From a candidate division WOR-3 bacterium (GTDB lineage Bacteria; Hydrothermota; Hydrothermia; Hydrothermales; JAJRUZ01), in NCBI GenBank assembly GCA_039804025.1, contig JBDRZP010000003.1:1-64000 (forward strand): DNA of 64,000 bases, in the 5' to 3' direction. The notes under the pieces are model-generated. The model saw only the letters and a program-made list of their open reading frames with translations. It did not search any database and had not been told where the DNA came from. Within the stretch, counting starts at the first letter, position 1; each line of letters begins with the position of its first letter. Made by a program: the position numbers and the translations under genes. Shown here in pieces: positions 42,722 to 52,608 of the stretch.

Positions 42722-44146
42722 TTGATAACAAAAAAATATGATTATCTTTTAAGATTAAGTTTATTAACAAGACCTTTTATTGTATTTTTTTCTCTTTTTA
42801 TAAGTTATTATTTTTTAAGAGAAATTTTTGAAATATCAATTTTACCTTTTATCTTTATATTTTTATCTTCAGTAGTTCTTTCTCTTCTTTTTTATTATTC
42901 ATCAAAAAAAGGAATAAAATCACCAATTATTTATCTCCTTGCTGATACTTTTCTCATAATAGGAATAATGCATTTTACAGGAGGTCCTGAAAGTGTATTT
43001 TCAATTCTTTTCTTTCTTGTAATAATAACTTCATCCCTTTATCTTGAAAAAGAAAAATACTTTTATTTTTCAGTATTTTTACTTCTTTTATACAACTTAT
43101 TTTTATTTTTATGGACCAAAGGAATAATAAAAAACCCTTTTGAGCTTGAATTTAAAACTGAAGAAACTTTATTAAGAGGTTATATCACAACATTATCCTT
43201 ACTTATAGCCTCTTCACTATCTTACATTCTATCTGAAAGAGCAAGAAGGGGAGAAAAGGAAGCTGAAAAGACTGATATCCTTGCAAGAGAAATACTTAGA
43301 AACCTTGGAGAAATTGTAATAGTTAAAAATGAAAAAGGAGAAACAATTTTCAAAAACTCAGAAATTCCTGATTTGCTTTTAAATAATAAAAATATAAAAG
43401 AATTTACCTATGACGGGAAACAGTATTCTTTGAATTATTCATCTTTTGATTTATTTAAAGAAAAATTTGAAATTTTTGTTTTAAGGGATATTACAAAGGA
43501 AAGAGAAATAGAACAAATTTTAAAGCAGAAAGAGAAGGAAAAATTTTTAACAGAACTTTCCCATGGACTTGCTCATGAAATAAGAAATCCTCTGACAGCG
43601 ATTCAGGGTGCTATAACCACCCTTTTAAAAGTAAAAGATGAAGATAAGAAGAAGCGTCTCATTGAACTTATTAAGAAGGAAATTGAAAGACTTGATTTAA
43701 TTGTTAAAGCCTTTCACGATTATGCAAAAATTAAAAAAATAAAAAAGGAAAAAATATATTTAAAGAGTTTTATAAAAAGCTTAGCTTCAGAATTTGGAAT
43801 AGAAAATATAGAATTTAAAAATGAGAAAGATTATATAGAAGCAGAACCCTATTTAATTCAAATAGCTATCCAGAACCTCATAAGAAATGCTATTGAGGCT
43901 GTAAATGGAAATAGGGAAAAGGTAAAAGTTAAATTAATAGAAAATAAAATAGTTATAGAAGATAAAGGGGAGGGAATACCTGAAGAAGAACTGGAAAAAG
44001 TTAAATATCCATTTTATACAACAAAACCCGGCGGGCTTGGAATGGGTTTACCTCTTACTGAAAGAATTTGTGAATTACATGGTTTTAAACTTATTCTTAA
44101 AAGTGAAAAAGGTAAAGGAACAGAAGCAATAATTGAACTTGTATGA
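42722..44146 (+). CDS. pilS: Sensor histidine kinase PilS-like
   Basis: This 474-residue kinase starts with TTG at 42,722. It has about six N-terminal membrane helices (residues 15-165), a PAS-like segment (VIVKNEKGETIFKNSEIPD), the dimerisation helix with His in LSHGLAHEIRNPLTAIQGAI, and an ATPase domain with LIRNAIEAVNGN (N box), IEDKGEGIPEEEL and GGLGMGLPLTERICELHGF. The H box matches the PilS/NtrB type. It pairs with the sigma-54 regulator whose gene overlaps its end by 4 bp. In other bacteria PilS senses pilin level in the membrane. Confidence 0.9.
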   Translation: MITKKYDYLLRLSLLTRPFIVFFSLFISYYFLREIFEISILPFIFIFLSSVVLSLLFYYSSKKGIKSPIIYLLADTFLIIGIMHFTGGPESVFSILFFLVIITSSLYLEKEKYFYFSVFLLLLYNLFLFLWTKGIIKNPFELEFKTEETLLRGYITTLSLLIASSLSYILSERARRGEKEAEKTDILAREILRNLGEIVIVKNEKGETIFKNSEIPDLLLNNKNIKEFTYDGKQYSLNYSSFDLFKEKFEIFVLRDITKEREIEQILKQKEKEKFLTELSHGLAHEIRNPLTAIQGAITTLLKVKDEDKKKRLIELIKKEIERLDLIVKAFHDYAKIKKIKKEKIYLKSFIKSLASEFGIENIEFKNEKDYIEAEPYLIQIAIQNLIRNAIEAVNGNREKVKVKLIENKIVIEDKGEGIPEEELEKVKYPFYTTKPGGLGMGLPLTERICELHGFKLILKSEKGKGTEAIIELV

Positions 44147-45408
44147 AAAGGAAGATTCTTATTATAGATGATGAGAAATCAATTTTAGAGTGGATAAAAA
44201 TTGCCCTGGAAGATAAATATAAAGTTCTAACTACAACCAATCCAGAACTGGCTTTGAGTAAAATAAAAGAGGAAAAACCTGACCTTATTATAACAGATAT
44301 TAAAATGCCAGGAATTTCAGGATTTGAAATTTTAGAGGAAGCAAAAAAAATTAATTTTAATATACCAGTTATAATGATAACAGCTTACGCGTCCCTTGAA
44401 TCTGTTATTGAAGCCTTCAGAAAAGGAGCTTCAGATTATCTAATAAAACCTTTCTCAGAAGAAGAACTAATTTATAGGATTGAAAAATACTTACCTTTCA
44501 TAAAAGAAGATAAAGAATTTATCGCAGTTGATGAAAAAACACTTGAAATAAAAAAACTCGCCTTAAAGGCTTCCTATTCTGATGTTCCTGTTTTTTTATA
44601 TGGTGAAAGTGGAGTAGGAAAAGAAGTAGTTGCAAGATTCATTCATAAAAATTCAAATAGAAAAGATAAAAATTTCGTAGCAGTAAACTGTGCAGCCCTA
44701 CCTTCTGAACTCCTTGAATCAGAACTTTTCGGGTATAAAAAGGGAGCATTTACCGGTGCATTTAAAGATAAAAAAGGACTTTTAGAAATAGCTGATGGTG
44801 GAACTATTTTTCTTGATGAAATTTCAGAAATGCCTTTCAATCTTCAAAGCAAATTATTGAGAGTAATAGAAACAAAAGAAATAATACCCATAGGTTCTCT
44901 TGAACCAAAAAAAATAGATATAAAAATCATAAGTGCTACAAATAAAGAACCGAAAGAGGCAATTAAAGAAGGTAAATTAAGGGAAGATTTATATTACAGA
45001 TTATCAACCTTTCCTATATACATTCCGCCTCTAAGAGAAAGGAAAAAGGATATACCAGCTTTAACTCAATACTTTCTTAAAAACTTATCAAAGAAAATGA
45101 AAAAAGAGTTTGTCCTTGATGATGAGGTACTTAAGATTTTAATGGAATATGAGTGGAGGGGAAATGTGAGGGAATTGGAAAATGTTATTGAAAGAGCCTG
45201 TATTATATGCGATGGTTTTATTATTAAAAAAGAACATTTACCCTTTGAAATTGTTGAAAAATCTGAAACTCAAAGGAGTTTAAAAGAACTTGAAGAAAAA
45301 ATGATACTTAAAACCCTTGAAGAATTTAACGGAAATGTTAAGAAAGCAGCTCAAAAGCTGGGGTTGCATCCCTCAACAATTTACAGAAAATTAAAAAAAA
45401 TTAAATAA
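44143..45408 (+). CDS. pilR: Sigma-54-dependent response regulator PilR-like
   Basis: This 421-residue regulator has a receiver domain (ILIIDDEKSILEWI, phospho-acceptor Asp in LIITDIKMPGISGFE), an AAA+ domain with LYGESGVGKEVVARFIH (Walker A), ELFGYKKGAFTGAFKDKKG (the GAFTGA sigma-54 contact) and GGTIFLDEI (Walker B), and a C-terminal Fis-type helix-turn-helix (VKKAAQKLGLHPSTIYRKLK). It would activate sigma-54 promoters, in PilR's case that of the pilin gene. No clear -24/-12 site was found in this window, so the target lies elsewhere. Confidence 0.93.
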   Translation: MKRKILIIDDEKSILEWIKIALEDKYKVLTTTNPELALSKIKEEKPDLIITDIKMPGISGFEILEEAKKINFNIPVIMITAYASLESVIEAFRKGASDYLIKPFSEEELIYRIEKYLPFIKEDKEFIAVDEKTLEIKKLALKASYSDVPVFLYGESGVGKEVVARFIHKNSNRKDKNFVAVNCAALPSELLESELFGYKKGAFTGAFKDKKGLLEIADGGTIFLDEISEMPFNLQSKLLRVIETKEIIPIGSLEPKKIDIKIISATNKEPKEAIKEGKLREDLYYRLSTFPIYIPPLRERKKDIPALTQYFLKNLSKKMKKEFVLDDEVLKILMEYEWRGNVRELENVIERACIICDGFIIKKEHLPFEIVEKSETQRSLKELEEKMILKTLEEFNGNVKKAAQKLGLHPSTIYRKLKKIK

Positions 45409-45413
45409 GAAAA

Positions 45414-47117
45414 ATGGAGAATAACGAGAAATTAGCAAAAATATTTAACAGGATGGCTGATGCTCTTGAATTCTTAGGTGAGATCCCCTTTAAAATTCAG
45501 GCTTACAGAAAAGCTGCAAGAACTCTTGAGAATCTTGATAAGGATATATCAGAAATAGAGGACTTTCAGAAACTACCCGGAATAGGAGAAGGTATAGCAA
45601 AAAAAATAAAGGAATTTCTTGAAACTGGCAAAATAAGTAAAGCTGAAGAAATTTTCTCAAAAATACCTGAAGGAATTCTGGATCTAATGCAGATACCCAA
45701 TCTTGGTCCAAAAACTTTAGCTCTTTTGAATAAGGAATTTGGTGTTAGGGATTTGGAAACTTTAAAACAAGCCCTTGGTAACCCAAGAATAAAAACTCTC
45801 TTCGGAATGGGTGAAAAAAAGGTAGAAAATATTAAAAAAGGAATAGAACTTTTCTTAAAGAGTAAAGAAAGATATCTTCTGGGAGAAGTTTACCCGATAG
45901 TAAATTCCCTTGTTAGTTTCTTAAAAGAAAATAAAAATGCTCTTATGGTTATACCTGCCGGTTCTTTCAGAAGATTCAAGGAAACAGTGGGGGATGTTGA
46001 TATCCTTGTGACAACAAAAACTGAAGTTGATCTATCTGAATATATTACCCAATTCCCTAAAATTGAAAAAATTCACGCTATGGGACCTACAAAAACCTCC
46101 TTTGTTTTAAAAAATGGATTGCAGGTGGATATAAGGGTTATTCCATCAGAATCAATGGGTGCTGCAATGCAATATTTTACAGGCTCAAAACAGCACAATA
46201 TCCATTTAAGAACCATAGCAAAAAGTTTCGGATTAAAAATAAGTGAATACGGAGTATTTAAAGGAGATAAGTTTATAGCAGGAAGAACAGAGGAAGAAGT
46301 TTATGGAACTTTGAAAATGCAATGGATTCCACCTGAAATAAGGGAAGATGAAGGTGAAATTGAGCTTGCCTTAAAAGGTGAAATTCCTGAACTTATCGAA
46401 TTCAGTGATATTAAAGGTGATCTCCATGTTCATTCTGATTACTCTGATGGTCAATCTAAAATTCTTGAAATAAAAGAAGAAGCAAAGAAAAGGGGTTATA
46501 AGTATGTAGCAATATGCGACCACAGTCAGTCAGCAAAATATGCAAAGGGTTTAAATATTGAAAAACTGATGAAAAAAAAGGAAGAAATTAAAAAATTGAA
46601 TGAGAAAGGTGATTATCCTTATTTGATCTTTGGAGCAGAAGTGGATATATTACCTGATGGGAAACTTGATTATCCTGATGAAGTTTTAAAAGAGATAGAT
46701 TATGTAGTTGTATCTATCCACACTGGTTTTAAAAAAGATAATACAGAAAGAATAATTAAAGCTTTTGAAAATCCTTATGTTCATGCATTTTCCCATCCAA
46801 CAGGAAGGCTTATAGGTTCAAGGGAACCTTATGAAGCTAACTGGGATGAAGTTTTTAAAAAGGCAGGGGAAAAGAATATTTGGATGGAAATAAACTCTTA
46901 TTATGAGAGGCTTGATCTTTCTCCTCCTTTGATTAAAAAAGCAAAAAAATATGGAATAAAATTTGTTATTGGAACCGATTCCCATCACTATAACCAGATG
47001 TGGATGATTGAGCTCGGTGTAGGAACAGCAAGAAGGGGTTGGCTTACTGCTAAGGATGTTATTAATACAAGAGATTTAGAAGAATTACTTGAATTATTAA
47101 AAACAAAAAAAACTTAA
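45414..47117 (+). CDS. polX: DNA polymerase X family with PHP domain
   Basis: This 567-residue protein joins a Pol beta-like polymerase to a PHP exonuclease domain. The N-terminal helix-hairpin-helix part has FQKLPGIGEGIAKKIKEFLE and IPNLGPKTLALLNKEFGV. The nucleotidyl site is AGSFRRFKETVGDVDILV (residues about 180-200). The PHP domain has KGDLHVHSDYSDGQSKILEI, ICDHSQSAKYAKGLN and GTDSHH, with His and Asp metal ligands. It repairs gaps during base excision. Its end meets the peptidase gene on the other strand with a 4-bp overlap. Confidence 0.95.
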   Translation: MENNEKLAKIFNRMADALEFLGEIPFKIQAYRKAARTLENLDKDISEIEDFQKLPGIGEGIAKKIKEFLETGKISKAEEIFSKIPEGILDLMQIPNLGPKTLALLNKEFGVRDLETLKQALGNPRIKTLFGMGEKKVENIKKGIELFLKSKERYLLGEVYPIVNSLVSFLKENKNALMVIPAGSFRRFKETVGDVDILVTTKTEVDLSEYITQFPKIEKIHAMGPTKTSFVLKNGLQVDIRVIPSESMGAAMQYFTGSKQHNIHLRTIAKSFGLKISEYGVFKGDKFIAGRTEEEVYGTLKMQWIPPEIREDEGEIELALKGEIPELIEFSDIKGDLHVHSDYSDGQSKILEIKEEAKKRGYKYVAICDHSQSAKYAKGLNIEKLMKKKEEIKKLNEKGDYPYLIFGAEVDILPDGKLDYPDEVLKEIDYVVVSIHTGFKKDNTERIIKAFENPYVHAFSHPTGRLIGSREPYEANWDEVFKKAGEKNIWMEINSYYERLDLSPPLIKKAKKYGIKFVIGTDSHHYNQMWMIELGVGTARRGWLTAKDVINTRDLEELLELLKTKKT

Positions 47118-47974
47118 TCAGAATTATTTAAGAATTCAATAAAACTTTTTATACCTTTAAAAACCTCAAAAAGTTTATCATAATTTAAAGTATCTGGTAA
47201 ATCAAATTCTGAGTGATAAAAGGGATTTCTTAAAAAGGCAGTATCAGTTATTAAAAGTGCCTTAATATTTCTTTTCCAGAAAGGATAATGGTCAGAGAAA
47301 TTCATTTCAGGAATTATTGGAGGGAAAGCAAGATACTCTACATTTAGTTCTGTTTTTTCTTTAAAAATTTTAACAATTTTATTCATATAATTTCTTGATT
47401 TTAAATTACTGACAATGCCTATAAAATTTGCTTTATCAGGATAAAAGAAATTCAAAGGAAAGGGATACCTTTGAGAATTTTTCTCTTCAGAGTAATAACC
47501 CAATGATTCAAGTGATATCATAAGTTCAACCTTTTCTTTATTTTTAATAATTTCCTTAACATAAACTTCTGATCCCATAAGAGGGGAATTAAAAAAAGGT
47601 GGCTCCTCGTTGGGGAAAAATAAAAACCTTATATCCTTTTTAAATTCCATATGTGAAAAATATTTTATTATTTCAATTAAAACAGAAACAGCACTTGCAT
47701 TATCATCAGCACCTTTTGAACCATATACACTATCATAATGTGCACCTATTATAAAAATTTTTTTAGAAAAAGCATTTTTTTTAACTTCAATAATAAAAAC
47801 ATCACAACCATAGGATTTATAATTAATTTCCCTTATATCAAAATTTAAATTTTTGATGTTTTCTATAATGTAATCTTTAGCTTTTATATAATTTTTATAT
47901 TTAAAAACATTTCTCTCTCCAATTTCACCTGCAAGAACTTCTACATGAATTTTTAAAATTTCCTTTAGATTAAT
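47114..47974 (-). CDS. M28-family zinc aminopeptidase (non-standard start)
   Basis: The frame runs from 47,974 and has all M28 metal ligands: IIGAHYDSVYGSKGADDN (His and Asp), NEEPPF (two Glu), SLESLGYY (Glu) and FSDHYPFW (His). The N-terminus LKEILKIHVEVLAGEIGE fits the family. An ATG at 47,650 would give only 178 residues and lose the first zinc ligands, so it is not the true start. The frame has no ATG, GTG or TTG before that. ATT at 47,974, 47,959 or 47,950 are candidates. The last has an AAAGGA about 9 nt upstream. It overlaps the ADH gene's stop. Confidence 0.8.
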   Translation of the reverse strand: MNLKEILKIHVEVLAGEIGERNVFKYKNYIKAKDYIIENIKNLNFDIREINYKSYGCDVFIIEVKKNAFSKKIFIIGAHYDSVYGSKGADDNASAVSVLIEIIKYFSHMEFKKDIRFLFFPNEEPPFFNSPLMGSEVYVKEIIKNKEKVELMISLESLGYYSEEKNSQRYPFPLNFFYPDKANFIGIVSNLKSRNYMNKIVKIFKEKTELNVEYLAFPPIIPEMNFSDHYPFWKRNIKALLITDTAFLRNPFYHSEFDLPDTLNYDKLFEVFKGIKSFIEFLNNSD

Positions 47975-49131
47975 GTTTTTTCAAATATTTCAAAGAAATC
48001 CCTTTCTTCAATTTTTTCAGGGAAAAACTTTGGAAATTTTTCTGAAAGAAAATTGTATTCTTTCCAGAATAACTCAATATCCCTTTTTTCTATTCCATAC
48101 TTTTTAAAATTTCTCGGCAAATTTATTTCCTTATAAAACTTATCCATATAATCAATTATTTCATCAAAATCCGGATTTTCTTTTTCCATTATAAAGGAAA
48201 AAAGCTCCTTTATATTATCTTTTCTTTTTTTAAAACTGTAATTTAACCATGGAATTAAAAGTATAGCAAGACCTGCTGGATGAGGAACATTGTCATAAAA
48301 ACCAGACACAATATGCTCAAGCCAGTGCATTTCATGATAACCCCCTATTCCCCTTGTTGCTACTCCTGAAAGAGCAAGACTTGCTAAAAGATGCATATTC
48401 TCCCTTGCTTTAATATCTTCAGGATTTTTTATTAATGTTTTTATAGATTCAATTACCTTTTTTATGTAAAATTTTGCAACCCCCTTTATAAGGACGCCTT
48501 CTTCTTTTGAGGTAACAAAAGGCTCTAAGATATGGGTTATTATATCAATTGAACAAAGAGCAAGATAATCTATATCAAGAGTTTTAGATAGAATTGGATC
48601 AACAATTGAAAATTTCGGGAATATTTTTTCATCAAAAATACCCCATTTTCTTTTTTCATCAATATTTGTAATAATTGCTGAAGAATTAATTTCTGAACCA
48701 GTAGCTGGAGTTGTTGGAATAAGACATGTAGGGAGTGTTTCCTTTTCCGGACTCTTTTGAAGCATTGTATAATCCCATATTTTACCTTCGTTTGTAGCAA
48801 TTATAGAGATTGCCTTAACCGCATCCATGACACTTCCACCTCCAAAACCTAAAAGAGCATTTATTTTGCTTTCTTTTGCAATTAACCTCGCCTCTTCAAT
48901 TTCATAAGTTTTAGGATTTGGGGATACTTTATCATAGTGAATAAACTCAATTTTAAGTAAGTTACAAATTTCCATTATTTTATCAAGAAATCCATACCTT
49001 TTTGCGAAGTTTTTTCCTGTTACAATTAAAATTCTATTTCCAAGTAAAGGTAAAACTTCTACTAATTTTTTTTCTAAAGAACCTGTTCCAAAGCTGTATT
49101 TTACAGGTAAAAAAAGATTAAAGGGTTTCAA
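47965..49131 (-). CDS. Iron-containing alcohol dehydrogenase
   Basis: This 388-residue group III (Fe-dependent) alcohol dehydrogenase reduces aldehydes or ketones with NAD(P)H. It has the NAD site GFGGGSVMDAVKAIS, the substrate/metal region LIPTTPATGSEINSSAIIT and two His in GYHEMHWLEHIVSG, where iron is bound. The best match by eye is butanol-dehydrogenase-like enzymes. It could dispose of reducing power in fermentation. It lies 1 bp after glmS. Its stop codon sits in the start region of the peptidase gene. Confidence 0.88.
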   Translation of the reverse strand: MKPFNLFLPVKYSFGTGSLEKKLVEVLPLLGNRILIVTGKNFAKRYGFLDKIMEICNLLKIEFIHYDKVSPNPKTYEIEEARLIAKESKINALLGFGGGSVMDAVKAISIIATNEGKIWDYTMLQKSPEKETLPTCLIPTTPATGSEINSSAIITNIDEKRKWGIFDEKIFPKFSIVDPILSKTLDIDYLALCSIDIITHILEPFVTSKEEGVLIKGVAKFYIKKVIESIKTLIKNPEDIKARENMHLLASLALSGVATRGIGGYHEMHWLEHIVSGFYDNVPHPAGLAILLIPWLNYSFKKRKDNIKELFSFIMEKENPDFDEIIDYMDKFYKEINLPRNFKKYGIEKRDIELFWKEYNFLSEKFPKFFPEKIEERDFFEIFEKTLI

Positions 49132-49132
49132 A

Positions 49133-50953
49133 CTATTCTACAGTTACACTTTTAGCAAGATTTCTTGGTTTATCAACATCACAGCCGCGTAAAAGAGCTA
49201 CATGATAGGCAAAAAGCTGAAGGGGAATTATGGCAATAAGAGGTTGAAGCAAATAAATGGTATCTGGAATTGATATAAAATCCTTTGATAATTCCTTTAG
49301 AAAATTATCGCCAAATGTTCCTATAGATATAATTGGTGCTTCCCTTGCTTTAACTTCCTCTATATTTGAAATCATTTTATCATAAAGTTCATTTTTGGGC
49401 GAAATGGCAACAACCGGAAAATCTTTATCTAAAAGGGCTATTGGACCGTGTTTCATTTCACCAGCAGCATAACCTGTAGCATGTATATATGAAATTTCTT
49501 TTAATTTTAAAGCACCTTCAAGAGCAGTGGGATAAAGCAATCCTCTACCAAGAAACATCATATTCCTAACACTATAATACTTCTTTGCCAGTTCTGAAAT
49601 CTCATCTTCCCTACCAAGAATAAATCTCATCTTATCAGGAATTTTTTTTAGTTCATTTATTATTTCTTTAAATTCCTTTTTATCAACTGTCCCTTTTAAA
49701 AGCCCAATTTCAAGGGTTATTGCAAGAAGATAAAAAAGCTCTGAAGTGTATGCTTTTGTGGAAGCTACTCCAATTTCAGGGCCTGCATTCAAATAAACTC
49801 TGAAATCTGATTCTCTATCTATTGTGCTGTTTTTAACATTTACAAGGGATAATACTGGAATTGAAAGCTCTTTAGCTTTTCTGAGACCTGCAAGAGTATC
49901 TGCAGTCTCTCCTGACTGAGAAATGCTTATACAGATTGCATTTTTATTGGAAAAAAGCTCTTTATATCTGAATTCAGAGGAAAGTTCACACTCGGTAAAG
50001 GATTTTACAAAACTTTGAAATAAGTATTTACCATAAAGTCCTGCATGATAACTTGTTCCAGCTGCCTGGATTATTATGTGATTAGCCTTTAAAAGAGCAT
50101 TTTTAGCACCATTTGATAACACAGAAATATTATCATTTTCATCTATAACCCTCATCAGATTTTCTTCAATAACTCTTGGTTGTTCGTGAATTTCTTTAAG
50201 CATATAATGAGGGTATCCTCTTTTCTCAATCATATCCTCTTTCCACTCCACATATGTAGCTCTCCTTTTTTTCCTTTCACCACTAAAATCGTAAAATTCT
50301 ACCTTATCCTCTTTCAAAACAACTATCTCACCGTCTCCCATTGTAACTATCCTTCTTGTATGAGACAAAATTGCAGGTATATCTGAAGCAATTATATTTT
50401 CGTTTTTACCAATACCAACTATTAAAGGGGAACCCATTCTCACTCCTATAATCTTGTCAGGATGAAATTTATTTATAATAGCAAGAGCAAAGGAACCTTT
50501 AAGTTTATTAACTGTTTTTAAAACACTTTCAAAAAAATTCCCTTCATAATATTCTTCAAGAAGATGGGCTATAACTTCAGTATCAGTATCAGATGTAAAT
50601 CTATGTTTTTTTTCGAGTTTCTTTTTTAATTCTCTAAAATTTTCAATAATTCCATTATGAACAACTGCAAAAATTCTTTTACAATCCACATGGGGATGAG
50701 CATTTTCATCTGTTGGCTTTCCATGGGTTGCCCATCTCGTGTGTCCTATAGCTATTTTGGAGGGAATAGGTAAACCATTTAAAAGTTTTGAAAGCTCACT
50801 TATTCTTCCTGCTTTTTTTCTTATAAATAGCTCTCCATTTACTATGCTTGCAAAACCTGCTGAATCATAACCTCTATATTCTAATTTTTCTAAACCTACT
50901 ATAATTACACTATCTACATCTTTATTACCAATATATCCAACAATTCCACACAT
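49133..50953 (-). CDS. glmS: Glutamine-fructose-6-phosphate aminotransferase
   Basis: This 606-residue enzyme makes glucosamine-6-phosphate from fructose-6-phosphate and glutamine. The N-terminal amidotransferase begins MCGIVGYIGNKDVDS with the nucleophile Cys 2 and has IGHTRWATHGKPTDENAHPH. The isomerase part has two SIS domains (IQAAGTSYHAGLYGKYL, ISISQSGETADTLAGLRKAK) and ends CDVDKPRNLAKSVTVE, the usual C-terminus. Its ATG follows pilP directly, in the place pilQ often takes. Confidence 0.97.
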   Translation of the reverse strand: MCGIVGYIGNKDVDSVIIVGLEKLEYRGYDSAGFASIVNGELFIRKKAGRISELSKLLNGLPIPSKIAIGHTRWATHGKPTDENAHPHVDCKRIFAVVHNGIIENFRELKKKLEKKHRFTSDTDTEVIAHLLEEYYEGNFFESVLKTVNKLKGSFALAIINKFHPDKIIGVRMGSPLIVGIGKNENIIASDIPAILSHTRRIVTMGDGEIVVLKEDKVEFYDFSGERKKRRATYVEWKEDMIEKRGYPHYMLKEIHEQPRVIEENLMRVIDENDNISVLSNGAKNALLKANHIIIQAAGTSYHAGLYGKYLFQSFVKSFTECELSSEFRYKELFSNKNAICISISQSGETADTLAGLRKAKELSIPVLSLVNVKNSTIDRESDFRVYLNAGPEIGVASTKAYTSELFYLLAITLEIGLLKGTVDKKEFKEIINELKKIPDKMRFILGREDEISELAKKYYSVRNMMFLGRGLLYPTALEGALKLKEISYIHATGYAAGEMKHGPIALLDKDFPVVAISPKNELYDKMISNIEEVKAREAPIISIGTFGDNFLKELSKDFISIPDTIYLLQPLIAIIPLQLFAYHVALLRGCDVDKPRNLAKSVTVE

Positions 50954-51424
50954 TTATTGAATTTTCTCTCTCTTTAATTCATACTTCACTGTTATAGGAA
51001 CACCATAGGCAGTTATCTCCACAATTACCTCTTTATCTCTAATATCCTTCACATAACCATTCCTTACAGCATCTCCCTGCCTTATTGTATAACTTCTTCC
51101 ATCAGGAGCTTCAAAAAGGGCAACATTACCTTTTGGTCCTTTCATTATTCCAACTAACTTAAGATTAGAAAGATCAACAACCTCTTCCTGAGTTCTTTTA
51201 TACCCTTTTCCTACAAGAGAAAGGAAAGGATCCCTTCTGTTTCCAGGATCATAGTTATATCCCTTGGGCAAAAGTTCCTCTTTTAACTTAACTGTGTCTA
51301 TTTCTTGGCCAAGGACAAACCCAGGTTTTGGAGATTCCTTTGTGACATCCACTTTCTTTGGTTTTTCCTTTTTGCAACCAGTTATAAACATAATCATAAA
51401 TATTAAAAGAATACCCCTTTTCAT
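50954..51424 (-). CDS. pilP: Type IV pilus lipoprotein PilP
   Basis: This 156-residue lipoprotein has a signal peptide ending in the lipobox ITGC (Cys 17) in MKRGILLIFMIMFITGCKKE. The C-terminal beta domain has DPGNRRDPFLSL, LSNLKLVGIMKGPKGNVALF and IRQGDAVRNGYV, the PilP pattern. It links the PilNO dimer in the inner membrane to the PilQ secretin. It is the last pil gene before glmS, and no pilQ follows. The stop and the glmS start are adjacent. Confidence 0.88.
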   Translation of the reverse strand: MKRGILLIFMIMFITGCKKEKPKKVDVTKESPKPGFVLGQEIDTVKLKEELLPKGYNYDPGNRRDPFLSLVGKGYKRTQEEVVDLSNLKLVGIMKGPKGNVALFEAPDGRSYTIRQGDAVRNGYVKDIRDKEVIVEITAYGVPITVKYELKREKIQ

Positions 51425-51427
51425 CTT

Positions 51428-52018
51428 CTACCTCCTTTTTGGTCTTACAGGTTTAGTTTCAGCAGGTGCTACAGCCCCCCCAACTGTAGAAACAGTATAA
51501 AATTTAGCAACAAAAGAGGCCTCACAACTTCTGTCCTGAGATTTGGATTGATTTATCTTTATCCCTTCAACTGTTACAAGCCTTGATAAAGTGGAAAGTT
51601 CAGAAATAAAATTTACAAGATTATGAAAATTAGAAATCACTTCAAGAGAATAAGGAAGTTCTGTATATTCACCCTTAGAAACAGGGGGATTCCTTGAAAG
51701 TTTCACAATTTTTACATCATTTTGAGTCCCCCTCTGTTGAAGCAGGGTTATAACTTCCTCAGGTTTTTCTTCTGGAGGTAAAAGTTTAAGTGCCTTTTCC
51801 CATAAATACTGAAGTTTTTTAATTTCAATCTCCAACTCCGGGAGCCTTGCCGCAGCTATACGAGCTGTTTGAAGTTCTTTTGAAATTTTTGAATATTTAG
51901 CTTCAAGATTTTTAATCTGAGTTTTCATCTTATTGTATATTAGAAAGTGATAAATTATAAATATTAGAACTCCAATTCCTGCAGTTATTAAAAAATATCT
52001 TAATTTATTATCCATCAT
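51428..52018 (-). CDS. pilO: Type IV pilus assembly protein PilO
   Basis: This 196-residue protein has one N-terminal membrane helix (ITAGIGVLIFIIYHFLI, residues about 12-28), a coiled coil (IKNLEAKYSKISKELQTARI) and a ferredoxin-like periplasmic domain with LLQQRGTQNDVKIVKLSR. It pairs with PilN in the inner-membrane alignment complex. It overlaps pilN by 4 bp. The C-terminal tail is basic (VRPKRR). Confidence 0.9.
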   Translation of the reverse strand: MMDNKLRYFLITAGIGVLIFIIYHFLIYNKMKTQIKNLEAKYSKISKELQTARIAAARLPELEIEIKKLQYLWEKALKLLPPEEKPEEVITLLQQRGTQNDVKIVKLSRNPPVSKGEYTELPYSLEVISNFHNLVNFISELSTLSRLVTVEGIKINQSKSQDRSCEASFVAKFYTVSTVGGAVAPAETKPVRPKRR

Positions 52019-52608
52019 TTTACCTCCTCTTCAGTAACTAAACCCACTGAAGGTTTAACAGGAATTTGCATAGTAAAAGTCAAATATTCAGTTTCTTCTT
52101 CTTTTTTAACATCAATCTTTTCCAGTATTACATTTTCACCAAAAAGTGGAGAAGATTTTATATTCTGAATAAAATCAGCAATAAATAAGTTAGAAAAAGA
52201 AGCTCCTTCAATCTTTATTAAATTTCCTGTGTGGGAAAAGGAAATAATCCATACATATTGAGGAAGAGCTTTAGAAAATTCATCAAGAATCATAACCTCA
52301 GTGTTTATACTTGAAAGTAGCCTCTTAGCAATATTTACTTTATTTTCAAAATCTCTTTTTTTTGTTTCCAGTTCATTAACCTTTTTTTGAACCTCCCTCA
52401 GAGCAACAAGTTCTGTGCTATCCCTTTTTATTTGACTTTTTAAACCGGAAATTTTAACCCTTGAAGCAGAAAAAGAAAAGAATGCCCATAGAACAGAAAT
52501 TGTGAGTATAAGAGTTCCCGCAATTTCGTATATCCCTATAGGGGGTAGTGTTATTTTAAATTTTTTTTCTACTTTTTCTTCTGGTGGTAATAAATTTATT
52601 TTAATCAT
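52015..52608 (-). CDS. pilN: Type IV pilus assembly protein PilN
   Basis: This 197-residue protein begins with INLLPPEEKVEKKF, the PilM-binding segment of PilN (consensus INLLP). A single membrane helix (GTLILTISVLWAFFSF, residues about 32-47), a coiled coil and a periplasmic domain follow. It forms a heterodimer with PilO. The gene overlaps pilM and pilO by 4 bp each. Confidence 0.93.
   Translation of the reverse strand: MIKINLLPPEEKVEKKFKITLPPIGIYEIAGTLILTISVLWAFFSFSASRVKISGLKSQIKRDSTELVALREVQKKVNELETKKRDFENKVNIAKRLLSSINTEVMILDEFSKALPQYVWIISFSHTGNLIKIEGASFSNLFIADFIQNIKSSPLFGENVILEKIDVKKEEETEYLTFTMQIPVKPSVGLVTEEEVK

Noticed and set aside
47114-47650. M28 peptidase as a truncated pseudogene of 178 residues
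   Set aside because: The missing half, with intact zinc ligands, is present upstream in the same frame; only the start codon is unusual.
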